This document shows, piece after piece, positions 10,966-21,940 of a DNA stretch of 64,000 nucleotides. This DNA is from Acheta domesticus. Taxonomy: Eukaryota > Arthropoda > Insecta > Orthoptera > Gryllidae. The notes beneath the pieces were generated by a model. That model was not told the origin of the DNA, did no database searches, and was given only the letters and a program-made list of their open reading frames with translations. The DNA lies in NCBI GenBank assembly GCA_031308135.1, contig JAHLJT010004567.1, positions 31,903,602 through 31,967,601 on the forward strand. Direction: 5' to 3'. The first letter of the stretch is position 1, and each line of letters starts with the position of its first letter. The position numbers were made by a program, and so were the translations under genes.

Positions 10966-12825
10966 TCGCGGCTACGCACTGTGAGTCACGGGCCTGCGAC
11001 GGCGCGCCTGCGCGTCGAGGCGATGCCACCCCCGATAGCATTCCTGAGGCGACCGCGCCGGCCACGGGATTGCGGCGGGCGGGCAGGGGCGCGGGCACGG
11101 ACGCGGGCGAGGGCGGGGCGAGGGTGGGGACGCGGGTAGCGCGGAATGGAGCGCAGGCGAAACAGGACGGGAACCGGAGGGAAGACGCGCCGGCGAGAGA
11201 GCTGGTGAGGTCGGGGAGCGGGTGCGAAGTGGGTTAGGGGAGGGACGCGGGGGCATGGTGGAGCGGGGGACTGAGGTGCGCAGGGGGGCAGGGGGGATGC
11301 GGGCGGGGACGTGGGCGGAGGCGCAGACGCGGGCTTGGTTGCGGGCGGGGGCGGGGAGCGCAGGCTGGAGCGCAGGCGGAACGGGGCAAGAGCGGGGGTG
11401 GGAGCAGGTGGGGAAGCGGACGGGAGTGGGCGACGCGGAATGGAGCACAGGCGAAACAGGACGCGGACGTAGACGTAGGCGAGAGAGCCGGTGGAGTCTT
11501 GGCACGGGGGAGGGAGCGGGGTGCGAATGGGCTGGGGCAGGGACGCCAGCGGGGGCATGAGGGTGTGGGGGGACTGCGGCCGGTAGAGGGCAGAAGCGGG
11601 ATGCGGGCAGTGGCGTGGGCGGGGGCGTGCGCGCGGGCGCGGGCGCGGACGCGGACGCGGACGCGGGCTTGGTTGCGGGCGGGGGCGGGGAGCGCGGGCT
11701 GGAGCGCAGGCGGAACAAGCAAGGGCGAAGAGCGGGGACGCGGGCGGCGGGGAATGGAGCGCAGGTGAAACATGACGCGGACTGGAGGGAAGACGCAGGC
11801 GAGAGAGCTGGTGGTCGGGGAGCGGGTGCGAATGTGTTCGGGGAGGGACGCAGGCGGGGGCATGGGGGTGCAGGGGGACTGGGGCGCGGAGGAGAGAAGG
11901 GGGGATGCGGTTGGCGGTGCGGGCATGGGCGCAGTCTTGGGCGGGGCGCCGGCAGGCACGCTGGTGATGGGGCAAATGGGTTGGGCGCGTGGGTGGGGGC
12001 GGGGGCAGGGAGCGCGGGCTGGAGCGCAGACGGAACCTGGCAAGGGCGAGGGCGAGGAAGGGAGCAACGCAGAATGGAGCGCAGGTGAAACAGGACGCGG
12101 ACGGGAGGGCAGACGCAGGTGGGAGAGCCGGTGGGGTCGGGGCGCATGCGACGGAGCGGGTGTGAGGGGGCAGGCGGGGGCTTGGGGGTGCGGGGGGACT
12201 GGAGCACGAGGGGATGCGGGCGGTGGCGCGGGCAAGGGCACAGTCTCGAGCGGGGACGCGGGCTGGGCGGGGGCGCGGGCGCGGACTTGGTTGCGGGTGG
12301 TGGCGTGGAGGGGTGCAGTGGGGATACGGGCGGTGGCGCGGGCAAGGACGGGGGAGTGGGCGGGGGCGTGGGAAGGGGCGCGAACGCGGGCTTGGTTGTG
12401 GGCGGGGGCGCGGGCTGGAGCGCAGGCGGAACACGGCAAGGGCGAGGGCGGGGATGCAGGCGGGTTCGAGGGCGCCGGTGGGGCGAAGACAGGGGAGCGG
12501 TTGGGGTCGCAGGCAGGGGCACGGGAGGGACACGGGGGCGACGGGGAGGCAGGCAGGCGGTTTGAGGCAGGGAGCGGGGCGGGGATGCGTGCAGGGGCAG
12601 GTGCCGTGGCGGGGGCGTGGACGGGGGCGCGAGCGAGGGTGCGAGCAGGAACGCTGGCAGAGGCGCGGGCGGCTGTGCTGGCGGGGGCGCAGGTGGGGCG
12701 GACGGGTTCGGACGTAAGTTCGGTTGCTGGCCAGAGGCAGGGGCGTGGGAAGGACGCTGGCCGCGGGGCGCCGGACGGGTCGAGGACAGAGTGAGAGAGC
12801 GGGAAGGAGGACCCTGAGGCAAAAA
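10966..12825. repeat. G-rich satellite with ~320-bp higher-order units
   Basis: About 1.85 kb of GC-rich DNA with G on the plus strand and a fine structure of GCGGGGGC words. A higher-order unit is visible. The marker GGAATGGAGC or a near variant recurs near 11143, 11437, 11751 and 12071. The marker GGCTGGAGCGCAG recurs near 11365, 11700, 12020 and 12412. Spacings are about 295-390 bp. The minus strand is open in all three frames for 515-616 codons of Pro/Ala/Arg-rich sequence. That is expected, because the C-rich strand has almost no stop triplets, so no protein is claimed. G-quadruplex potential is high. Confidence 0.85.
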
Positions 12826-14190
12826 GAGTGGAGGAAGGGTGACTGAGGTGCAGTCCAGGAGAGGAATTCCGGCCCTCGGTGGACACGACAGATACGCTGG
12901 TGTTGGCAGGGGATGAGAGGACGTAGAGAGGACGTTTGTTTTGTTTTTATTACATTTTAAAGGAAAAAGTTATAACTCCACGAGCGGATAATATTTCACA
13001 GTACTTCAAGCAGAATAACTTAATTGTTACCGTTACTTGAGTATTACCATATAACATAAATAAATGAGAAGCAATCTTAAAGCAGAGAAAATGGAGAATG
13101 CAGAGTTCACCACCAACGCAAATGATAAACATACTACGGGGAAAGGAAACGGGATAAAAACAGCACGAAAGAAGTCGTTCCATCTTCGATCATACGTTTA
13201 TTTCTGTTCCTAGGAAGATGCTAATATTTCAATTTTATAACACCTGTAACATAGCTAAAGTTCTCCTTAAGGGTATATATATGTGTGTGTACTTTAGTGA
13301 TGCAAATCAAATGTTGTAAACTACATAAATCGGTTCTGCGTACAGAAGATTCCTACTGGGGTAACATCTCCATACCGACCCGACGTTGGTGAATTTCTCT
13401 ACTTGAATAATATTGGCTACTTTCAATAGTGACGAACTTTATTGATAATACCCATGGTTACTTTCAGCTTCTCAAGCCTGATCTTAAACCGAGTACTCGA
13501 GATTCGAGATTTAGAGATCGGTAACCTGTTATGCTAATGATAGAATTAAACTGCTAAGTTTTGTGCAAATATAGAAAGAAAAGGTGGGTCAGAACACTTC
13601 GTAAGTGAGAAGATCATAAATGCGAGGAAAAATTCTAGAAAATGAATTGAAAATTCTAGAAAATGAAATGAAAGATTATACCAAAAGAAGACGATGTTTT
13701 GTCATGGAAGGTTTCTGTGGTCCAAATGAAGGTGTCGGCAGGCCGAAGGGAAAGTTATTTGTACTTTGAATTTGAGAATATTTGTTAATCCCCAAAGTAA
13801 TTTGAAGAGTGAAGTTTTTTTTGGAGTGTTTCATAAAACGTTTGAAAATGCTGCGATATCTTGACATTCTGTCATGTTTTTACAGGAATTATTTGTTACT
13901 AAATTTACTTATAACTAAAGCAAGTTATTAGTGACGATAATGAAAGAGTACTTTCGGTTTTTATTTTTGAGGTGCGATAGTAGGATTTATTATGTAAACG
14001 AGAATATTAAAATGAAAATGAAATCCCCTAAGCAAAAATATGTCACTCTAGTTATGAAGTAGTTTGATCGAGGGCGTAATTATAGGAATCCAGAAGATTA
14101 ACAGTGCCGTAATTATAGAAATAGATAAGATAGTAATGTAGAGAAACGAATGAATGCTTACGTTCCTTTGAAGTGAGAGAAGGTTCTGAG
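12826..14190. other. AT-rich DNA, no feature seen
   Basis: No gene-like frame or repeat recognised between the two G-rich arrays. Confidence 0.5.
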
Positions 14191-14199
14191 TGCATATGC

Positions 14200-14990
14200 C
14201 GGGGTATAGGAAATCCTATCTGCCTGCAGGGGACGGGACACCGACAGAGACGAATAGTAAGCGGCGAGCGCAAAGGACGCTGCGCGGCGGACAGGTCGAG
14301 GGTCTTCGATGCCGCGTCGGGGGAGTGCTTGTGACAGCCGGGCGACGGGCACTGGTGGAAGCACAGAAGATGCACGCGGCGGGGCGGGGGAGGGTGGGGA
14401 CGAAGAGGGGCGAGGCGGAGCAAAGCGAGGCAGGGCAGGACGGAGCTGGGGGGAGGGTGCGGGGTGGAGCTGGGAGAATCGCGGCGGGGCAGAGTGGGGC
14501 GGTGCGAGGCGGGCGGAGTGGAGCAAACCGAAGCGGGAAGGGGCTGAACGGAGAGGGTGGAGGCTGGGCGGGAGGGGCCGTGTGGAGCGAGACGAGGCAG
14601 GGCAGGGTGGAGCAGGGACAGGCGGGGAAGGGTGGGCAGGGAGACGCGGCGCGGGGGGCGTGCGGAGCGGCAGGGCGGGGTGGGGCGGAGTGGTGCGGGG
14701 CGGTGTGGGTTGGGGACAGGGAGTGGCGGGTGGAGCGGGGAGGTTCAGGACGAGGAGGCGTGGGATGAGTGTTGGGCGGACGGGCCCGGACGGCAACGGG
14801 GCAGGCGGACAGGGCGAGGAAGGACGTGAGGGTCGGGCAGGGCAAGGCGGGGCGGGGAATTGCGGAGCGGGGCGGGGCATTGCGGGGCGGGTGGGACGGG
14901 GAAGGGGCAGGGCGGGGAGCGGGCGGGATGGGGTGGAGCCGAGCCGGGTTTGGCGGGACAACGGGTGAGGGTCATGGGCCCGTATCCCAC
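14200..14990. repeat. G-rich degenerate minisatellite
   Basis: About 0.8 kb of GGGGCGGAGC / GGGGCAGGGCGG words with no fixed long period that I can see. The plus strand is G-rich. Overlapping frames of 100-290 codons on both strands are compositional. The edges (CATATGCCGGGG on the left, CACCTGCAGGGG on the right) are CpG-rich but otherwise plain. Confidence 0.75.
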
Positions 14991-14999
14991 CTGCAGGGG

Positions 15000-16620
15000 C
15001 GCTCTGATCTTGCAGCGGCCTCAAAGGGGCGGATGATGTCACTGCGAGATACAGAACGGGATGGACGGAGCTTGTTCACAGGGCTAGGAAAGGGGGATCT
15101 CCCTTTGCGCTGGCAGGACCTTCAGGCCAGAGGGAAAAGGGTTATAGTCTTCAATTCTCAAATATGAGAAGATAAAAATATTGAAAAAAATCAATACATT
15201 TGTTTATCATTTACAAGATTACTGGAGAATCTCAACTCAGCGAAAAAGCCACAGAATTCAACAGCATTATTACCCGGATAGTTGTTGGTAGAAAATATTG
15301 AAATAAAACTCGGGTTTGTGGAAGGATATGTAGTTCGTGGATCTCGTCAATGTAGTGCATTTGATGATGAAAATTGGAAGAATCTGAAGTAATTTGAATG
15401 TTGTTAAATACAGTAACATTCAGTTGTTTTATCATAAAATGTCTCAAAATTTTAATTTTTGTTTCTGTTACGTTAAAATGTTGTCGACTATTGAAGAGAT
15501 CAAATATATAGTTATTTCGATCTTTCTATTAAATAGTTTTGTAAGTAGAATCACAAGTGACATCCCCTCTGCATTTCTATCTTTCTCATAATCATTACAA
15601 CTACAAGACAAGAATAGCATCCTTCAAATGCAGCGTCTTATTTTAACACATTCTTTGTGCAATACATTCTTAATGCCTTTAAATGTCTATTCAACGGCAC
15701 ATTCGCCAATGTTGTAACCACTCTGTCGGGTTCATGTTATTACGCAAATTTAACAATTTTTGTCCCGCTAATAGCCAGACGGGTATAAACTTCAATAACA
15801 GGAAACAATGTGATTAATGATTGTTCGGTTGTTTCCGTGCATATGAAATTAGTTTCGCATAATTAGAATTAATGTCGTCCATTATTGTTCATTTTGAGTT
15901 AATGAATAGTTAATGTTCGTGAGATTAAAAGTATGGAAATTTATGGTCCTTTTTCTACTTTGCAAGGAAATAAATTAAAATCATCTAAATAATTAATTCA
16001 TCAAATCAATAGCACGAAGTCTGTTTTTCTATAACTGCCTGGCAAATTAAGTATCAAATTTGTAATATTAATGAAAATTGTCATAAAAATGTGATGAAAG
16101 ATGAATTGACATCGTGTTATAGAAAAGGCACTATTTTTCGTACTTATTTTCTCAATTCCTTTTGAGATAGTACTGTTGTAATGGAAAAAAAGAACACACA
16201 AAACAACAGAAATCGATTTTATTGAATGGGGACTGAAGACGTATGATGTTTTTGCATTCCTATGCAACTGCAACGGAAAATTAATTATTTTAGATTTCTT
16301 CAAATGTAGAAAAATAATGTAGAAAAATGTAGAAAATGTAAAATTTAGAAATTTATTTACATTTCTTCAAATGTAGTTCGTGTATTCATTAAAAAAATGT
16401 AAAAACCTTTTTTTATTTTCTCGTTTCTTTCTTAATTTGTTTTCTAAATTGTTTATCTTCTGAAATTATTATCTTTCCGTTAGTTTTTGTTTTTTACTGA
16501 CAGTTACATTTTATTCCCCGAAGTTCTTTCGCCGCTTTTTTATCCCTATTATTAAAACTCTCTAAAAACATAAAAATCTTAGTTATATCTCTAAAGCGCA
16601 ATTTAGTCACACGACGTCTT
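15000..16620. other. AT-rich DNA, no gene seen
   Basis: Mostly unique AT-rich sequence. About 16300-16400 has a short imperfect repetition of an AAAAATGTAG word. No gene or element recognised. Confidence 0.5.
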
Positions 16621-16669
16621 CCTGCAAAGTCCGAGAACGGAAGTAGGTAGCCGTTCCTGTTATTTCCCT

Positions 16670-16915
16670 TTGGAAATGCGTCAACTCAATTACCAAGCCC
16701 CGAGGAAACTGCTATCGCGCTTATCACCAGCCGAGAGATTGGCACTAAAAGCGCGCAATGTTCTTGAGAGGCGCAAGAAGAAGCGACACGTCCGGCGCAT
16801 AAAGCAGGCGCATAAAGAGCGCACTCGACTAGGACTCACTCGATCTCAACAAGCGGCGCCGCCTGGGAATCGAATGGCGCACAGTGGGTGGGAATGGCGA
16901 ATGCCCGAGCCCTGA
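16670..16915 (+). CDS. Unassigned ORF, basic 81-residue product
   Basis: I do not recognise this ORF. The predicted 81 residues are strongly basic in the middle (RRKKKRHVRRIKQAHKERTR at about residues 34-53) and less repetitive than other frames here. There is no identifiable domain, and the flanks are AT-rich on the left and a MITE on the right. It may be chance, or a scrap of a gene or transposon exon. Very low confidence. Confidence 0.08.
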   Translation: MEMRQLNYQAPRKLLSRLSPAERLALKARNVLERRKKKRHVRRIKQAHKERTRLGLTRSQQAAPPGNRMAHSGWEWRMPEP

Positions 16916-16976
16916 CAAGCGAGCCACGGACCGCGCACGATTTTTCTTTCCTATTCCTTGGTCCTATACTCACACC

Positions 16977-17140
16977 TTAAGGGGGCTCCACACATTCGGC
17001 ATTCGCCGAGCAGCGATGCTACTGCTCGCCCGATCCCGAACAGCTGATGTGTTCGGCGAATGTTCGCTTACATTTGATGTGTCCAAAAGCGCATCCGCAC
17101 TGCTGTTGCAGCGCGAACCCGCCACACGTGGAAAGGCCTT
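16977..17140 (+). mobile_element. MITE-1 copy, rearranged
   Basis: It begins at 16980 with AGGGGGCTCCACACATTCGG directly after TTA (16977-16979), then matches the intact copy at 17238 up to about 17095 (GATGTGTCCAAAAG). After that it diverges and ends near CACACGTGGAAAGGCC, which looks like a damaged right terminus. Confidence 0.7.
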
Positions 17141-17237
17141 TTAAATCCAACGCTCTGGTATCAGCTGCGCCAAGCCGAAGCGCTGCTGCAGTGGCGATGT
17201 GGGAAGAGCCCTTACGGAGATCACTTGTACTGATGTC

Positions 17238-17485
17238 AAGGCGGCTCCACACATTCCGCATTCGCCGAGCAGCGCTTGCTACTGCTTCGCCCGATCCCGA
17301 CCAGCTGATGTGTTCGGCGAATTTTCGCTTCCTTTGATGTGTCCAAAAGACCGACACACGGTGGGTATGGCGAGCGCCGAATGTTTCGTCACTCGGGCGA
17401 CTAGCAAGCGACCCATCCACACTACTCGGGATTCGGCGAGCAGTTGCTCGCTGTTCGCCGAATAGCGAATGTGTGGAGCCGCCTT
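17238..17485 (+). mobile_element. MITE-1 copy, near intact, about 245 bp
   Basis: The termini are AAGGCGGCTCCACACATTC and its complement GAATGTGTGGAGCCGCCTT, with further internal complementarity (CGCCGAGCAGC and GCTCGCTGTTCGCCG). Using the boundary fixed by the copy at 39098, the element runs from AGG to CCT and is flanked by TCA and TTA, a degraded TWA-type duplication. Short TWA duplications are typical of PIF/Harbinger-type elements, so a non-autonomous member of that group is the best guess. Confidence 0.82.
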
Positions 17486-17960
17486 TACACACACACTTGC
17501 ACTCACGTATACACTATAGTGCAATTTTTCTAACTCAAGCGCCTGTGGCCACGATGGAACATCACACGGCATTTCGCGTCTTTCTCGGTGACGCCGCTAG
17601 AAGTTGCATGATCGCAAGCACTGCTTGATACCGTTGCGATCATGTGATATCTGGCGGCACGACAGAGAACGTCGCGAAATATCATGACATATTCCATCCT
17701 GAAGACGGTCCTTCGGGGGCAAAGTTAGAAAAAATCGCAGTATACCTCACTTGTAGGTGGTCCAGTCTGCAGGTCAGAGTTTGTCGCGGTTGGAGCGTTT
17801 GCCGACGCTGCTAAGACATTTCTGGTTGAGGAAAAACCCCTAAACTGTCCAGCGGGGAATGATTATCTCCACCTTCCGCGATAAAAGCATGCACTTCACT
17901 TACGGATACAGAACTAATGACCTGAGCAGTTGACGCACCTTGAAAAAGCCAATAAAAAAT
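17486..17960 (+). mobile_element. SINE-B 3' half interrupted by MITE-2
   Basis: 17486-17516 is the CA-rich segment, and 17743-17960 continues through the middle body to the conserved tail (CTAATGACCTGAGCAGTTGA, then CGCACC). The break falls exactly where MITE-2 is inserted. Comparison with the reverse of 46200-46440 shows the body is otherwise continuous across the gap. The 5' part is absent at the MITE-1 boundary. Confidence 0.75.
17515..17744 (+). mobile_element. MITE-2 copy, TA-flanked, palindromic
   Basis: The core at 17517-17742 begins TAGTGCAATTTTTCTAAC and ends GTTAGAAAAAATCGCAGTA, flanked by TA on both sides. The interior is a long imperfect palindrome: GGCATTTCGCGTCTTTCTCG is answered by ACGTCGCGAAATATC, and TTGCATGATCGCAA by TTGCGATCATG. 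The TA duplication and hairpin form fit a Tc1/mariner-type MITE. A better preserved copy is at 37388-37608. Confidence 0.85.
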
Positions 17961-18019
17961 CAATCCGCGAAAAGTTTTGCAGGCTACACTTGGGATTCAT
18001 CTAGTATGATATTATGCAA

Positions 18020-18890
18020 CCATTACAAATGATACAAGTACCTGTATGCTGTTTAGCGCTACTTAGTTTCTTTCACGCCGTTTTAGCCCATATTATTACC
18101 ATTACAAATAATACAAGTAATACTGTACTGTTTACCTCTACCATTTTTTGGCGTCGCTCCGGCTTCTATTATTACAGCTACAAATAATGCTAGTAATTAT
18201 GTGTTGTTTAGCTTCATCAGTTTCTTTCGGCGTCGCTTCGGCCCAGTAATATTCACCGACACAAATAATACGAGAAATTATGTACTATTTAGCGCTACTA
18301 TTTTTTGGCGTCGCTTCGGCTCAGTATTATTACCGTTACAAATAATACGAGTAATTATGTTCTGTTTAGCGCTAACCAATTTCTTTGGCGTCGCATCAGC
18401 CCAGTATTATTATCGTTACAAATAATACGAGTAATTATGTTCTGTTTAGCGCTACCAATTTCTTTGGCGTCGCATCAGCCAGTATTATTATCGTTACAAA
18501 TATACGAGTAATTATGTACTGTTTAGCGCTACCAATTTCTTTGGCGTCGCCTCGGCCCCAGTATCATTACCGTTACAAATAATACGAGTAATTATGTTCT
18601 GTTTAGCGCTACAAATTTCTTTGGCGTCGCATCAGCCCAGTATTATTATCGTTACAAATAATACGAGTAATTATGTACTGTTTAGCGCTACCAATTTCTT
18701 TGGCGTCGCTTCTGCCCAGTATTATTGCCGTTACAAATAATACGAGTAATTATGTACTAGAAATTGGTAGCGCTACCAATTTCTTTGACGTCGCTTCGGC
18801 CCAGTATTATTATACCATTACAAATAATACGAAGTAATTATGTACAGTTTAGCGTTACCATTTTTTTGGGCGTCGCTTCGGCCCAGTGCA
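18020..18890. repeat. 80-bp satellite, 11 units
   Basis: Units of 76-85 bp carry TTACAAATAATACGAGTAAT, then TGTTTAGCGCTACCAATTTC and GGCGTCGCTTCGGCCCAG. Copies of the ACAAATAATAC word fall near 18027, 18103, 18179, 18260, 18337, 18417, 18496, 18574, 18654, 18734 and 18819. The first three are most diverged. One unit contains a 26-bp perfect palindrome at 18759-18784, from a small inverted duplication of the AGCGCTACCAATTTCT segment. The array stops at the edge of a CpG island. Confidence 0.93.
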
Positions 18891-19120
18891 CTCGGCGGTG
18901 CCGGTTGCGCGCCGCGCTAAAAACCGAGATTAAAGGGCTTCTTCGCCCTGCAGCAAGATGGCGGCGCCGCAATGGCTTTACGAGCGGCGAGCGCGGTTTA
19001 TGGCCCGGGGCTGTTTTTGGGTCCCCGCCGGACGCATGCCGCTTCTTGGTCCACTCGCCTCCTGCCATTCGATCGACGGTTCTCGTCTCTCCCGTCTCCA
19101 GAAATTGTTCCGGAAGTAAA
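18890..19120 (+). promoter_or_regulatory. CpG-island promoter candidate with YY1-type motif
   Basis: A compact CpG-rich island follows the satellite. It contains AAGATGGCGGC at 18955-18965, the metazoan YY1/Pho-type motif that in TATA-less promoters often sits just downstream of the start site, here over an ATG. It also contains the ETS-type CCGGAAGT at 19110-19117. No TATA box is seen. The arrangement suggests plus-strand transcription starting at about 18930-18955. Confidence 0.4.
18972..19115 (+). CDS. Candidate first exon, mitochondrial presequence-like
   Basis: Forty-eight codons from the ATG at 18972 to a possible donor (GAA then GTAAAC at 19116). The peptide starts MALRAASAVYG, is rich in Arg, Ala and Ser, and lacks acidic residues until D34. 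It carries RRFSS at residues 35-39, the R-x-F/Y-S arrangement recognised by mitochondrial processing peptidase. An alternative ATG at 18958, inside the YY1-type motif, opens another frame that stops after 53 codons. The frame continues past the donor into AT-rich DNA without protein-like sequence, which supports an exon end there. No second exon was found, so this may be chance. Confidence 0.28.
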
Positions 19121-20500
19121 CGCGAAAAAAGTAGAATGTGAAAAAACATTAGTTATTGAATGTTTGTTTGTTTTTCTCGATTATGTCAGCAATGGAATCA
19201 ATGGTCACAGAATGAGTCAGCAATGGTCACAGAATGCCGAAATTATATACGACTTTTTTGGCAGAAAAGATGTTTTGACATGTTCAAACTTTCTATTGTC
19301 AGAGCGAGATCATATTGAAGCAGTTTTCAGGTCAGAATGGTAGAAAACGTTCTATGAACAAAATGACGTAGCATATTGAGCATCATTATTAAATACCTTC
19401 AAACTTCTAAAGTTCACCCGCGTAAAAACTTTCTCGTACTCGTATAGAACCTTCTCAATTTGGGACTGCTAAAAGATAGTGGCTAAAGCGTCTTTTAGTG
19501 TAATTAAAAATTTCCGATGAAACTCACTGGGGTGGAAATATTCCATATGAATCTGATTTTCCGTAACATTTTTGTGTTCCCTCCACAGCACATCTTTTTT
19601 ACATTTATGCGCGCGCAATCTCCTCCTCCCTCCCTCCCTCACACACACACACACACACCACCTGGCAAAGATTTATCTAGAACTCCAATACCCTAAACCG
19701 AAGTGTTACAGATTGACCATATTCAGGTCGATCACCTGAATATATTTTGCATAAAATTATAATGCGACAATAAATTAATAATCCAACAACTACTCATGTA
19801 TTCTTGTATGAATTGTACAAGGGCTTTGCAGAGAGAAAAGATACGTAAATACATTAGATTCTAACTTACAAGTTTATTTCGTGCTGGTGTATCTAGTGTC
19901 GGAAGGGAACATTCATCGTATGCTTGCATGTTAATACGTTAATACATAAGTAATGCTCAAAACGTATACTTACCGACAGGCTTATCAGTCGAATAATACA
20001 CTCGTTTGCACGTACGAAGAAGTTCTTGAAGATGAGCGTTGTAACAATTTCTAAAATGTCGTGTCGTTAATTCTCTCCATTTCACAAACAGCTTTATATA
20101 TTCCCTCCTTCGATGATCAAATTACGATTTCTTTTTGAAATCTGTTTCTTTTAAGAATTATCATTTTGGCTTAGTTAATAATTAATACAAGATCTTGAAC
20201 AAACACGAAATTGAATTGGTGGAATGGAAAACTCATACATACGACTTTTCATTAATATAAAAGGACGTATTATGTTGTGTAAGTATTAATCGTGCGGTAT
20301 CCTCACCTCTTGCTCAGTTACGGTGTAAATGATTCTTTTCTCATTAATACTTAAATGCTTCATATCCATTCAGAGGTGAAAACAACTGCTTCAGCTGGGT
20401 CCATTATCTGAAAATCGGCTTCATTGGGAGCAGTCGAAAGGAATTAGTATCCAGACGCTGAACTAGGTAGAAGTTAAGCGAACGTGATAACTGGAACATT
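19121..20500. other. AT-rich DNA with one short CA run
   Basis: No gene recognised. A pyrimidine stretch followed by a CA dinucleotide run lies at 19620-19660. Confidence 0.5.
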
Positions 20501-20519
20501 TTTCTCCCGTCGTGATCCA

Positions 20520-20760
20520 TTTGGGTTCAAGTCAATTGCCGCGAACGAAGGCAACTTGATGAGTGCGAGACACGGAAAGAAAAGGACAAGCGATCGAGGC
20601 CTTCTGCGGGAGGTTCTCCGGCAGGCCGCTTGGAGGCGTGCAGCTCGCTAGCGCGCGCAAAGGACCCCCGAGGAGTCGATACTCCTCTGTTTCGATACTT
20701 TTTCGCCGCGTGCAACTGCTCCTGTGGGTGGACGGGAAAAGTTAGCAACTTTCGCCATTC
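20520..20760. other. Moderately CpG-rich block
   Basis: CpG-enriched relative to its flanks, with overlapping short frames on both strands (73, 82 and 60 codons). None is recognisable. Promoter or exon status is unknown. Confidence 0.2.
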
Positions 20761-21720
20761 GAATTACGATTGGTTTCGTTTGGAATGTTCTTCGGCACAG
20801 AACTTCGCCTCACTCTGCTGCAACAGAAAAAAATGTTTGATAACAACTGACCGGATGGAAAAGCTGGTGTTTTTTTAAATCTAACTTTCACTTCTTTACC
20901 ATTCAAGTCGTTTCTTTATATTCATAGAAATACAGTGTTTTTTTAATTTGTCGTTGATTATTTATCATAAACATTTATGCCGACAGAGTCTAATGCTAAC
21001 TTTCTATATTTATTTCGTTATTATGAAAATAACTTAATTGGAAATGCATTAGGAACTCGTGGCTGTCGTGGATACGCTTCTCAAAAATCAATAAGTTTTA
21101 TGACATTTCTAGATTGTTTCATTCTTAGGATAGCATCAATTACTTAGTGATTAGCTAGCTGGCAATTTATGGCTGCTAATCAAAATATATTTCAGAAGGC
21201 ATGGAAGACAGGGGCACACGAACTGCCATGAACTCCTCAGTTACAATACTTTTATTTTCAATATTTACCTAGATCGTTAGAAATAATTGTCACACACAAA
21301 TCGAATCACTTTCTCAAGGAGTATTCTCGTTAAAACCTAGTGAATGTCATTTCAAGATGAAATTTAAATTCTAAAAAGTCATTTATCTTTAATAAATTTC
21401 TGGAGATCCGAGTTGAAAGTTGTCACTTATCCTGGAATATTGTCTGAAGGATGTTGCCGATTAAGCTTTGTATCTGCTTCTCTCCAACACGATGTATAAC
21501 CGGTGTATTTAATATAGGAATTGGTCGATATATTGTCCAAATTTTGTCGTTTATCTACATCGTTTAGAGTCGAACAAAGGACGTACGAAATAGTTAACTC
21601 ACTTTATCAGTCAGAATATTGTCGTAAAATTGGATTTAAATCTAATAATATTCGAAAAACAGTCGCATATTAATTTAATAGTTTATATATCGTGTATGAT
21701 TTAGGGTGAGATTCTATTTT
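20761..21720. other. AT-rich DNA, no feature seen
   Basis: No gene, RNA or repeat recognised. Confidence 0.5.
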
Positions 21721-21724
21721 TTCC

Positions 21725-21936
21725 AGCCCGTAGCCTAGAGGTAAGGGAGACATGCGGTATTTCCATCACCTTATCGTGCTGTTTGGCCTGCTTAAGCTTT
21801 TTCGTTCCTCATACACCTATATAAACTGAGACTATTTTTATTAGAAATCTTTATGTTTGCCCCGACTGGGAATCTAACCCAGGGCCGCCTCACAGAAAGC
21901 TAGCATGCTGTCCATGAGCCACCCTAAGGGCTTCAA
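21725..21936 (-). mobile_element. SINE-D copy, tRNA-derived, minus strand
   Basis: The head is at 21858-21936 on the minus strand. GCCCTTAGGGTGGCTCATGG gives a box A-like region and GGGTTAGATTCCC a box B-like region inside a T-arm stem (CTGGG/CCCAG). The acceptor stem pairs poorly, so it is not a functional tRNA. The body extends to about 21725. The head is related to the fragment at 61385-61470. Confidence 0.65.
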
Positions 21937-21940
21937 TTAA

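Noticed and set aside
10972..12886. Minus-strand frames of 616, 550 and 515 codons, Pro/Ala/Arg-rich
   Set aside because: All three minus-strand frames are open over the same DNA because the C-rich strand nearly lacks stop triplets. The products are repeat translations without domains.
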